From positions 24,490,001-24,554,000 of the forward strand of contig NC_079883.1 in the NCBI RefSeq assembly GCF_029227915.1: a stretch of DNA of 64,000 nucleotides, given 5' to 3'. The notes under the pieces are model-generated. The model saw only the letters and a list, made by a program, of their open reading frames with translations. It was not told where the DNA came from and ran no database searches. Below are positions 46,396-58,100 of this stretch, one piece after another (within the stretch, counting starts at the first letter, position 1; each line of letters opens with the position of its first letter). Source of the DNA: Hydractinia symbiolongicarpus. Its lineage: Eukaryota > Cnidaria > Hydrozoa > Anthoathecata > Hydractiniidae. The translations under genes were made by a program, and so were the position numbers.

Positions 46396-47033
46396 ATGGG
46401 GTTTCCTATTTAAAAACCGCATGAATATAGCATAACTTATTTTACTACTGTCATGCTGGTTGTACCACTTGATACATAACAAATCTTTGGCCATGTATAT
46501 AATTTTTATGAGTGGCACCTGCATAATTAATAAACTGTTTAACTACATTAATTTAACCTTTCACCAGCTCTTGAATCTATCGTATAGCCACAAATTATCA
46601 AAGCCTGTTTTTGCATCCCCAAAACATGGATTTGTTTTTCATAATAATTATTGCTTGAAATGTTATTATGTGATCAATTATTGATGAACATGCAATTCCT
46701 CCACACCAAAATTCACTCAATCTGTCATTTTACTTCTGAAATACTTAACCTCTTTTTTTAATGCTTTTCATATCTCCCTTTCCCTTTTTATTGATTTAAT
46801 TGACATTAGTTGCCTTTTTTTTTTTTGCTTTTCTTTTATTCTATTGAACATATATCTTTCTTATCTTTTGACCATGATTCCACTTTTTTTATTAGTTTTG
46901 TTTAAAATTCAAAATTTTTATCAGGTGTATATAACTTGTTTTCTTAATATTTATGGAAATATTTAAACGTATCTTTCATAAATGTTTGTAAAATGATAAC
47001 AGTTTTTGATCTTAAGTACCTGAAAGAGCCTTT

Positions 47034-49107
47034 CTCACAAAATTTAGTTTTTTTTTACTTGCATGATTATTCCTATATACAATCTCTTGCTAACCCTATA
47101 GTACCAGCATTTTTACAGCCTGTGTAGCCATAAAGGTGGCATAAAGTGACCACAGGCCATAATTCCTAAGTTACGTTCGTTTAAGTGAAGGAAGTTGGTA
47201 CAGTTGTAGAATGTCTAATACTAAACATATTCTATGGTAAAATTTAAGTTACTGATGTCATGGGAATTAAAAGGAATGTCACATATACTTGAAATTAGTT
47301 ATGTTTTCATCTTAAATATAAGTAATAAAGAGTTTCAATGTATTAGGGTAGTTTATCCTAACAGCTGGCTCTTCCTCCTCTCCAGCAATAACTAAATCAC
47401 AGTACCATCAGAGATGTATAGCATTGCTCTGACTTGCTTACCTGCCACACAATCTAGTTAGTTTTAAGCAAGTTGCACTAAATTGGATGACAATATACGT
47501 CAATTTCTCTTGTATTTCTGATCCTTGGGCCTTGATTTTTGGTAGACATGTGGACTACATATCAAAAAAACTAATTTCAAATAAAAAAAAGTTATTTTAG
47601 TAATGTTATTGGGATCAAATTGATGTCATATCAGCAAGATTGTTTCTTATTGTGATAATAAAGGTAAAAAGGTCCATCTTTCAAGAAACATTAACGCTTT
47701 TTTTAAGGACCTGTCCTGTAAAAACAAACAAAATAAAAAAGGAAAAATTATCAAATGTGCATTTTTGTTATTGGGATGATGTGTATATTTTGCTATTTTA
47801 CCTTGTAGAATTGAGTACATTGTATTGTCAACACAAGTGTTCACTAAAAACATTTACTACCTATGACTGCACAAAGCTGTGACATTAAACACTCTGCAGG
47901 CCTATCAATAAGAAAACAACACCTGAGCAATGAATCGCTCCCCCAAGGTTACATTAATTGAAATTGGGCGAGCAACCTAAATAAATAAAATAAGTTTATA
48001 AAAGCATATTTTATCACAAAGTCTTTTTATCTATTTTATTTTATCTTTTTTTATATATTTTATTTGTTTTTTTTACTGTAAATAATAAGAAAGAGAACAT
48101 TGATTTTTATGTGAGATGAAGTGATATTGCTCAGCCAGAAAAACTTTTTTGAGAATTGGGGGAGCAATTAATGGCTCAGCTAGTTTCTTATTTCTCAGAA
48201 TTGGGCAAGCCTTTGCGTGAGCAAAAGCAATTGCTCTCCTCTTATTGATAGGCTCCACTCTGGTGACATTAGTACGATCAACTGTGTCCTTGTTATTTTT
48301 AATAAAATTTGTGAAAAAAGTCTTTTCTTAACTGAAATATATGTAAAAAAATTAATATACATTGCTTGGGACATTGCGTAAGATTTATGCTTATTCAGAC
48401 AAAACTATGTTCTAGACATGCTGAGCTAAGTGAGTTGTTCAGATATATTATCAGTTCAGATGAGACAAAAAACAGCTGTTTGACAAATTGAAACAGCCGG
48501 AAACCCAGAAAATTTAAGAAAATGCATTTAAAGTCAAACAGTCAGAAGTTTTGTTGTTAAAATTTAGCAGTCAACAAACTGTATGCAAGATAAATATACT
48601 GCCTTAAATATTTTTGTAATTAGCATTGTTTTTCTTTTCTTTTTTTGTCAAACTTAATTTTTTCATTATGTGTTACTTTAAAGTTGGGACATAGGAGCAA
48701 TGTTATACACAAAATCCTATTTTTAGTGGTATTTGAGATACCACCAAAAAAAGTTGCCAAAAAAACAAAGGTCTAGCATAAATTTAAAGCTACAAAATAC
48801 AAAATTATACAAAATGTATAACCTTTATTTACCTTTCTGAGAATTATTTTTTGTGAGAATACAAAAGTTGGCGAGTACTAATATTTCTAAATTTCGTGAA
48901 TTTCTGAAAAAAAAACTCTTTTTTACATAGGAGACATAAAATAAAGATTGTCGAAAGGTTAAAGGTTAAAATTCACATATCTACAATGCTAAGTACTTGA
49001 TGGTGTAAAATGTTTTACAAAGTAAAGAAAATCTAAATTTGGCAGAAATTAATTCTCTCAAGTTATTTTTTTACATTATTGACTTTTTATTTTTATAGAA
49101 TAAAATA
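47034..49107. other. Intergenic region between duplication copy 2 and UBXN1
   Basis: It contains the family B SINE copy (47344-47500). No gene is supported. The UBXN1 promoter should lie in the right part. Just before the UBXN1 ATG, TTTTTATAG at about 49091-49098 looks like a splice acceptor, so a 5' leader exon or a trans-spliced leader is likely. Confidence 0.4.
47344..47500 (-). repeat. SINE family B, copy 2, headless
   Basis: It matches 12116-12250: GCTGGCTCTTCCTCCTCTC, CATCAGAGATGTATA, TTGCTTACCTGCCACACAA and AGTTAGT blocks occur in the same order. The tRNA-like head is missing or eroded. Confidence 0.55.
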
Positions 49108-52100
49108 ATGAATTCTCTTGATAATCATCTAGATATAAATGCTTTAGTTGAAATGGGATTCTCAAAGGAACGAGTGTAAGAAACACTTTCTTAATTTTTT
49201 GTTGAACTTTTTGTTGTGTCATAATATGGTGTTGTGGTGAATCCTCTTGTACACTTTTTAACATTAAGTGTATTTTTGTTTTATTTTTAGGGAACAGGCT
49301 TTAAATGCTACAAATAACAAGGGAATTCAGCCAGCTATTGAATGGTAATTCATGTTATATTGGCCTTACAGCTATCAAACTTTGCATCAACAAATCTTAA
49401 AAAGAAGATAAAGGGCACATATATTAAAATATTTGTATTATATGCCATTTAATTTTGATTTCAACACAGATTTTGTTAATTTTAAAGGTTGTTTAGTCAT
49501 CCTGTTGCTGATAAAGATAGTGGGCAAGTACTAGGAAGTGGAAGCTCTGGTAAGCAGAAAGACTTTCTTCTGTATAGTAAATGTTGCATTGTTTATTTTG
49601 ATGAGAGATTACCATAGGTTTTATTTCGTTAACTGGCATAGGAAACTAAGAAACCAAGAACCAGCATGAAAATAAGAATAAAACAGCATAAAAACTAGGG
49701 AAAACTGTTGAATGGAAATGAGAGGAAACGACATAACATAGTAATATATCCAAAAATAAAATTAGAATATTTTCTAAAATTGGAAACTTCTTAACTGAGC
49801 AAAAAAAGAAAATAAACCATGTACCAAACTGTGAGCATTGAGAAGGAGATAATTTATTTTTGACCAGACCTTTTACTTGGAATTAGTCTTTGTTAACAGC
49901 TAAAAGTTATTTCTATTCTAGCATAGGAAAAATACTTTCTTTTTTACAGTTTTGTGATGTATTTTTTGCTTCATACAATTAAAAACAAAACGGTAAAAAA
50001 ATGTTAAAATAAAATCAGTACATCAGACCTAAAAAGTCCTTGTCACTTGAGAGGTTTCTTTTACTTAACTCAATGAAGAGAAGGTATGGTACAATCACGT
50101 AATAATTTGTGTATACCTCATCTTTCTGTTAATTACCAGATACACCAGAGAAAACTGGCTCCAATGTGGATCCAGAAACTACTGATAAACCTACAGCAGC
50201 CGGAACAGGTACAGGCGATGCTTCTCAGTTAGCACTATCACTAGTTTGTGAGGAGTAAGTTTATTGAATAATTATTTTTGTTCTGTTATTACCATTGGTA
50301 ATCTGTTCACCTGAAGCACTAAACAAAAATTATTAAATCAGCATTTTAGAAAGAACCTAGAAATAAAAGAGAGAAAATTTAAAGGGTTGGAAACTGTGCT
50401 TATTTTTATCATCATAAGTAAGTTGCTTGATTTACCCTAAGTGTGGTTAGTTAAGATAAGGAGTAAAATTAAGCATTTACTATATGGGTCATCTGAATAG
50501 CAAATTTGTGTCACACACATGAAATTTATACCACTGGTTGTACTGGTTGCTTATAAAATGTGCCTATAAAAGGAGATGCGTGTTTTGTATTATCCAGAAA
50601 ATCGTTAAACTGACGAAAATTTTATTTTTTTTACATTTAGCTGTGGTAAACAGTTAAGAAGCGAAACTGATGTTCAGGTAAAATCTTAGTTATATTTTTC
50701 TTTTTGGCTTCCTATGTCTCCTCGTTGTTGTTAAGTATGATCCAAAATCTGCAGAAAATGTCACAGTGGGTCAGATGAAAAATAAACTTAGACTTCAGTA
50801 AGTTTTGTTAACAAAATAAACAGTGTTAACAGAGCAAGATCCTTGTTACGGTTGATTATTCTTGAATTTCAATTGTTGTTAAAAAATTAAATTTTTACTT
50901 GTAAAGAAAAGCCATAGTGTTAACTTCATCAGCCATTCTGTTAAAGTTCGCTGCAAGTTAACTATTTTTTAAATGCTTGACCACTTCAAAGCACTGACCT
51001 TGAGTATCATAAGGAACAGGTTTTATAATCACTGTGAAACACATAAGATTATTATTTTTGTTTTTAACTTTTATTTTTCCACTACAAAATGCCATTGTCG
51101 TAGGCACCATGAAATAAATTTATCTATTTTGTCTCACTATACCTAGAAATTATACATCTCATATAATAATACGATAACTTTGTAACAACCAAGATGGATA
51201 ATATTTTTAAAATTTTTTTTACCGACTTATAAAACATTTGGCCATAAAACTGTTTTGTCATTTACAAAGCCTTAACGTTAGTACATTAGATTGACGTCAA
51301 TACCTTAACTAAGAATGGTGATACCATGGCATTGCTCTTTTAAGTTTGGAGCCAAATAACTTGGAACAACTGGAAATTACTGACGTCATCTTCTACGTGG
51401 GTGTCTAGGGACCTGGTAACTGGTAACACAGCCATTACAGAACAAACAGGTTGATAACGTCATTAAAAAACTTTAAATCCTAATATATATCTGCAACCGT
51501 TTGTTGAAAGTAGACAATTTTCTTCGTAGGCGTTTGTGGTTCTATACAATAGAGGTAACGGGGAAACAAATTTCTAAAAAAAAAACTTTACGTTCGCTAT
51601 TCCTTGCTGACATCATCAAAACTCATATGTCAACTCTTTTACATTTTTCCACTGAATTGACAGTGTGGTCAATAATATAAACCAACCTTGCAAAATTGAT
51701 ATTATTGACTAATTGATATTCTGTTATGCGAACAACCAATTTGACTAAAACTAAATTGACTAAACCAATCTAAAAATTAAAACTTTTTAAAAGTTCCCTC
51801 TCATTAATGTAAAGCAAAACAAATTCCATGGCAATATTTTTAGACACACGCAGCAAGAACTGGTCACCAAAATTTTGCTGAGTCATCTGCAGCAATCAAA
51901 CCACTAACAGAGGAAGAAAAAGTGGCTCAACGCCAAAGGTACAATTTCAGGGTTCCTCATAACTCCTCAAATCTCCTTAAATTCTAAAGGTCTCCTCAAT
52001 TCTCCTCAAATGTTCTTAATTTAGGTGGGGTTTTTTTTTATTTATTTAGAATTACCACAATTTGTGGTTGCTGTGGCCTGCAAACATTACTTTTTGTGTT

Positions 52101-55100
52101 TTGTTTATTTGAAGTTTCTTAGTTATTTTTTGTAAGTAAATATTGAGATGCCAGTCTGTGTGTTCCTTCATTTTTACAAGTTCCCAAACTTTGTTTTGAA
52201 TAAAGAGTAGTAACCCTGAATTATTCACTACTATGGAAGACATTATTGGATACCATTTTAAAATAGGGAAATTTCACTTTATTTTTACTGGGATTTTTGG
52301 GCATAAAATATCCTCACGACAGGGACTAGGTTTAAATTAGGATTTATATTGACTTAATTTGAAATGGATACGATCTGTAGTGATGTTAATATATAAATAT
52401 GTTATTTTATGTGCTTTCTAACCTAGATTACAAGAAAAGTTGCAAGAAAAACGAAATTTACGCATAGAAGAAGAGAAACAGGTTGAACTTTTGTAGTAAA
52501 CGTTTTATATTATATGTATATACTTCTCTTACAGATGTAATTTTTGTTTTTTTTTCAAGCAAGCGAAGATGCGTGAAAAAACAAGAAGAAAAACTGGTCA
52601 AGAAATATCAAAAGCAAAAGAAGAGTAAGTGGGTTAAAATGTTGTGTTCTGATGTCGTACATCTGTGTGCCAGTTCTTCTAATTTCCTTTCACAGCACAA
52701 GTTTGCTTAATTGTCCTGAGAACTAGTCGAAATCTGTTTAGCCATAACTGCCTTAGTAGCTATTGCTTTAGTAGCTAGTAACAAAAAAATAAACAATAAT
52801 AATAAAAATTGGAATATTAATTTTTTTTATTTAACATAGGCATGCACAACTAGAAATGAAAAGGCTAGCTGAAGAGAGAAGAAAAGAAAAATTAGAAGAA
52901 AAAAGGCTTAGGTCAGAGAAACTTTTTGGTTAAAAGTCAGCTTGTTATTTAGTTCCAGTCATTTTGAAAAAAAATAGTAAATATCTCACAGCCAAAATGT
53001 TTGGCCTTTTTTGGTCCAGGGGCTATTAAGCATATTATGTGTGCGTGTGGGATCATGGGGTGGGATGGAGGTGTGTGGCAAATTTTAAAACCTTTCTGCA
53101 ACTTTTGATAGGTTTTTGTCATAAAGGAAACAAATTGGTAACAATAACTATTTGCTTGTCTCGGCATTCTTTCTGTTACATGCAATCTTTGTGTTTCATA
53201 CAATAAAATGGTTAAAATTGCCAGAAAATCCAATTTTTCCTAATTATCGGGTTAATCTCAGATGTTAATGACGTCATAATTTTTCAAAAAATTTTGATGT
53301 TTTGTCTAATATTTTCTTCGAGGTTGTTTAAAATGTGAGTAAAATATTTGGTCCAATATGGAACTTGAGTTAATGTAAAATTCTTTACTTTATGAGCAGA
53401 TTGCTTGATGGCATACAATGATAACTTTTTGTGGGGAATAAGTTTTAATAATATGTGACGTTATGCTATCATTTAAAAAAAACAAGAATTATAGGTCACA
53501 TTTTGTTATGGGAAGCAAGATGAAAATTTATATTTATTATAACTATTTTCTTGCAGACAAAAATTAAAAGAGCAGATTGCAAAAGATAGAGCTGACTTTA
53601 AAGCCAAATCACAAGTAAGGAATTTTAATTATAGTTATCCACGAGGGTCCTGCAAAGGGGATCCTGGTGCATTTAAATCTCCCATTTGAGCTACGAATTC
53701 ATATAACGCAACCGAGTAGGTACAACAATCATTCAACTAGCCTAGGATACCGATTCTATTTTCGTGCTGAAGGCTAAGCAGAAATGATAAATTCACACTT
53801 TTAAAGTCTCTGGCATGACTTGACCGGGATTTAAACTCAAGATGGAAGGCCAGTTCGATTGGCAAATTCACAAAAATTAGTTCCGGTGAATTATAGAAAA
53901 AAATATTCACCTTTAATCTACGAAAGCTGGAAAGTTGATTCTCAAAAAATAAAAATAAAACTTTTTTGTTCCTGCTACGTTAAAACATTACTGTTGGGGC
54001 AAATTGCAAATTTGACCAGAAAAAAAAGTCAGTCAATATTTCTCACTCCTAATTTTTTGATTTTAAGTTAAAAGTTTTTTGAAAATGCTTTATTTGGGAA
54101 TATTTTCTCGAATTAAAAACAATCTGGACATTTGCATTAGTCCCCTTGCTAAACCATTTTCACCTGGTTTTTTTATGCTTTGTAAACCTCACATTCTATT
54201 GACAGGGAAGTCTTTTTTTTAATTTAGACTACACCAAGTCCTGTGAAAACAGCTGAACCTGCTCCTCAAGTTCATATTGCAAAGAAAGAGTATGACACTT
54301 GTAGGATACAGGTAAATAATTCTTTTTGTCTTATAACCCCAAGCAGTTCTCCCACTGATTCTGGTCATATATTTCAATATTTTATTATTCCTACAAAAGT
54401 CATACATTTTCATGTCTTGATAGGTACTCATCTTGTAACCTGGTAAATGAAGCTTTTTTCATATTTTTAAAAAGTAAATGTTTATGCTAAATATAGCGAT
54501 TTAACCAAACCGTACCCCTTTGTTTGTCATATTTAGGCTTAAGACCCTAGCAACGCCATAAGCAATGCTTTTTCAGTGTTCATAGCGTCTAAAGTATATA
54601 TCTCGGCTTAGTGAGTCTAAATTCAGGGGAGTGATTAGTTTCCCAGAAAGTCAGGTTTCAGTAAATTAAGAGTATTATTTTTTGAGTAACTGCTATGATA
54701 GAAAAGGAGGATTTAGCTTGTAAAAAATCTAGTTGAATTTGTTGAAAGCTTATTAAGGGGTTAGACTGTTGATACCTCGATATTAACCAAAAAGTGCGTT
54801 GATTTTCAAAAAAAACTGCATAACTCGTAAGGGTTTTTAGATTTTATTAGTACACAATACTTGGCTTGCATAGCCATTAAGACGAATACTGGATTGATGA
54901 CAGCACAATATAGACTAAGTATTTTGCGTGCTAAATAACCTTACCCACAGATATTAATGTCTAAGAAATGTTTATTATTGTCAAGATAGCATTAAGAATG
55001 TCGAAAAAAGTGTTGATACGTATTATCAGGCATGTATAAACACATAGTACTGTGTGATGTGAAAAGATTTTCAGCGAGGGTTAGGAATGGCTTAGAAATC

Positions 55101-58100
55101 GAAAAGTGTACTCTATTTGAATTTAAATATTTTATACCGCGAGAATGGATGTAAAAATATGGAATAGTTCGCCTGAAATGGTATTTACATGGGCACAAAA
55201 TATATCTTAATTATCATTTTCAGTATACTTGTTTGTTGACAATGTCTTTTTTATTAAAAAGAAGTCTTTTTTCACTTTGAGCCAATTTTTCCCTAAAAAT
55301 GATAACAACAAAAAAATTTACTTTGTTGCAATTGTGCTTAGCATTCCTTTTTGCTCAGTGTTAGAATAAAACATTTTTTATTTTTGGACAAAATTTGGCC
55401 TAAATTAGTATCAGTATGACAAAAATTTAAGATTCTGACGTCACTATCGTTTTGAGCAGTCTTATTCGTTTACTGTGCTAAATTTTATCGAAAGCGGAAA
55501 TGGTCAGCAACTCAAGTCGTAGTTACAGATCTGGGAAGCCACCCAAGGAACATGTTATCAAAGAAACGGCGCTCCATACAAACAAGGCATTAATACTTGA
55601 AAGCGAGGCCACAAAAATAATTTTACCATGATCGCAATAAGGGGCTTGTTACAATAAATAACTTTCCTTCGGGATGTGATTTAAAATTGTAGTTATTTGG
55701 AAATGATATTTTAAGGATTTTTGTTGACCGTTTAAAAGACAATAATTTTTGGGTTCTTTTTGCACTGTTGAACTAACAACTTTGCAGTTAAAATGTGTAA
55801 GTGATAAAATCCGTCACACCTGTACATTGCGTTATGCTGCTTAGAAACAGTTCATGAATGATAAGCCGGTATATTGTCTGAGAGTCTATAATTCCTATAA
55901 TGTGCCAAGATGGCGTTAAATATCTCAAAATAGCTTCTGTTCTTTGCTACCAAGAACGAGTAGTCCATCTTGGCTCACAGAGTTTCCAATTCAACATGAT
56001 CTAAAATCGCGTATTTTACCGTAAACTTTGAAGTGGAGGTGTAGGAAATTGCAAACATAACATACACCATCTTGTGTGTAAAAAAAACTGCACTCAAGAC
56101 TCTTTTGTCACGTCATTAGTCGTTGCCGTAGTTTTAATACTATATGTCGCTATATATCAAAAGTTAGATGGTGTAGTAGATTTATCCCGGGTCTCAAATT
56201 TTCCCAAAAATTTATTGATGTTTCCGAAAAAAAGTTTGGACCACAAATGTTTGCATATACTTTCTTGGGCAGGAAGCGTATCCAATTCGCTGTGTTTCCA
56301 ATATTATCAGTTACGTTATGTAAGTTTTGCTTAATGTAATGTTAAATAATCTCCCTGGTGAATTGACCATGCCTAATCAACGAACAAAAAAACACAATTT
56401 GTGGTTCCTTCAGGAATGATGCTTTCCTTTTGTTACGTCATTAAAACACGCGAGACTCAGTATTAAAATTTAAAAGAAAGTCTTCAGAAACTTGGAGGTT
56501 TAAATAGCTAAATTTTGAGAGTAACAAATTTACCCGACCTTTTCTTTACTTCAACTAATATCGAGGCTCTAAGTGGTTGTTTTTAAGAGATTCCTGCAAA
56601 TAAAACTAGTAAAAACCAAAAAAATACACAGAAATTAACTTATAGGAAGAGTAAATCCCCGCCCTTGAAACACACACAAAATTCGGTACTCGTTTTGTAA
56701 ACGTGAGAAAGTGTGTTCACATATTGATTATTTTCTGACATTCTTATCAGACAGTTTCAATATTTGCGTCAGATTTTAAACAAGAACGGAAATTAGTCAA
56801 ATAACTTGATAACTGATGCAATCAGTAGTTTATAGGGTGAAGAAATTTGAAAACTTTAGCATATCTTTACCTTAAAAATAGTGCGAAACAAGTATTTTGA
56901 TGGCGACATAGTTATGCTAAGTGTTTTGAGTCCATTTTATCCATTTTTGTGAAATTCGAAGAAATCGGCCTTGTACATCAAAGAATTTAGGAATTTAAGC
57001 CAAATGTGTTTGCAAAACAAAATTTAGGGAATGAGTGGTTAGCTGTCCTACCAAAAAGATGCATTGCTTTCTGAAGAGAAGTAACATTGTCCATTGTGTA
57101 TTTGTATGGATATCTTTGAATCGTGTATCCTCTTTAAAGATTTACAAATAATAATAATAATAATAATAATAATAGAAACTTCAACGATGCATTTATGCGA
57201 AGAATTGGACTGAAAACGACACCGCTTTTATTAGCATCTGCATAACTTTGCTTTCCACGCAGTTGTTAGAGCCAAAAAATGTAGGAAAAAAATGTCAAAA
57301 GGTCGATATAATTAAAGTTTGGAGCACTTTCCTCAGCTTCAGCCAGGCCATGGTGAAAGGTTATGAAACCCACCATCAGAATAAACAGTTTATTCACCCT
57401 CTGGGGTTAATAAGCTGGTTAAGATCGCAAATTAGTTAACCGCTGAAATAACGCAAAACCTTTGTAAACATCAAGCTTGACGTCATGATTACATTTTGTT
57501 AGTATTTTTGTTTTAATGGCTTGATCATTATAAGTGTTTCATCGCAATTGTTGAAAGAGTGAGAGAGGAAGTTCATGAGTCAGCTCAAAATCTGTCTGAA
57601 GTGGTTAAAAAATTACTCATTTGATTTGCAATCAACTGATGTTATGTTTCCGTTTTTTTTCCCACAATTTAAAGGAAAAAAATTGTTTTGGTATTTTGCA
57701 GAACGTTGTGTATTTTGTTTCTTTACAGAATTTATTTTATTTTGCATATCAGCCAATGTCATTTGTTGTTGTTTTACAGCTGTTGTGACCATACTTGTTT
57801 AAGAGTATTGTTTCGGAATGTTCTTCGTTAATTATTAGGGTTATTTATTTATATTTATTCTTATTCCTTCTTATAGTTCGCTTTGGTATTTTGCATTACA
57901 CTTTGTTAGTTTTCTTGCCCACTAAAACTAGTTTTTGTTTAAACCGGGAGTGAACCAGAAATTTCATGTAGATGATACACGATGATTGTAATTTGAACAC
58001 ATCAGTTAATTAATAGATTAGTAAATTATAGATAAAACAGTGACAAATTAGGAAGTAATTGTCTTCCCTCCAGGAAAAATAGAAAATTAAAATTTATGAC

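Larger units (their letters stand above)
38038..47033 (+). repeat. Tandem duplication unit, copy 2, with two insertions
   Basis: It starts with 18 bp of TRAPPC4-like sequence (38038-38055). It is interrupted by Copia copy 2 (38056-43314), then continues with the rest of the TRAPPC4 fragment, the spacer and SPR-2. After about 1.5 kb of unrelated LINE-like DNA, the unit's 3' flank reappears at 46920-47033 (TTTGTAAAATGATAACAGTT and GATCTTAAGTACCTGAAAG). The SPR coding parts of the two units are about 97% identical by eye. The copy 2 spacer also has about 330 bp not found in copy 1. Confidence 0.85.

Noticed and set aside
52563-52710. Alternative acceptor for UBXN1 exon 8 giving RRCVKKQEEK
   Set aside because: It is open locally, but joining to exon 9 gives an early stop. 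The chosen frame continues the UBXN1 coiled coil.
56074-56334. 86-codon plus-strand frame in the UBXN1 last intron as a nested gene
   Set aside because: It has no recognisable domain, no splice or promoter context, and a composition consistent with chance.
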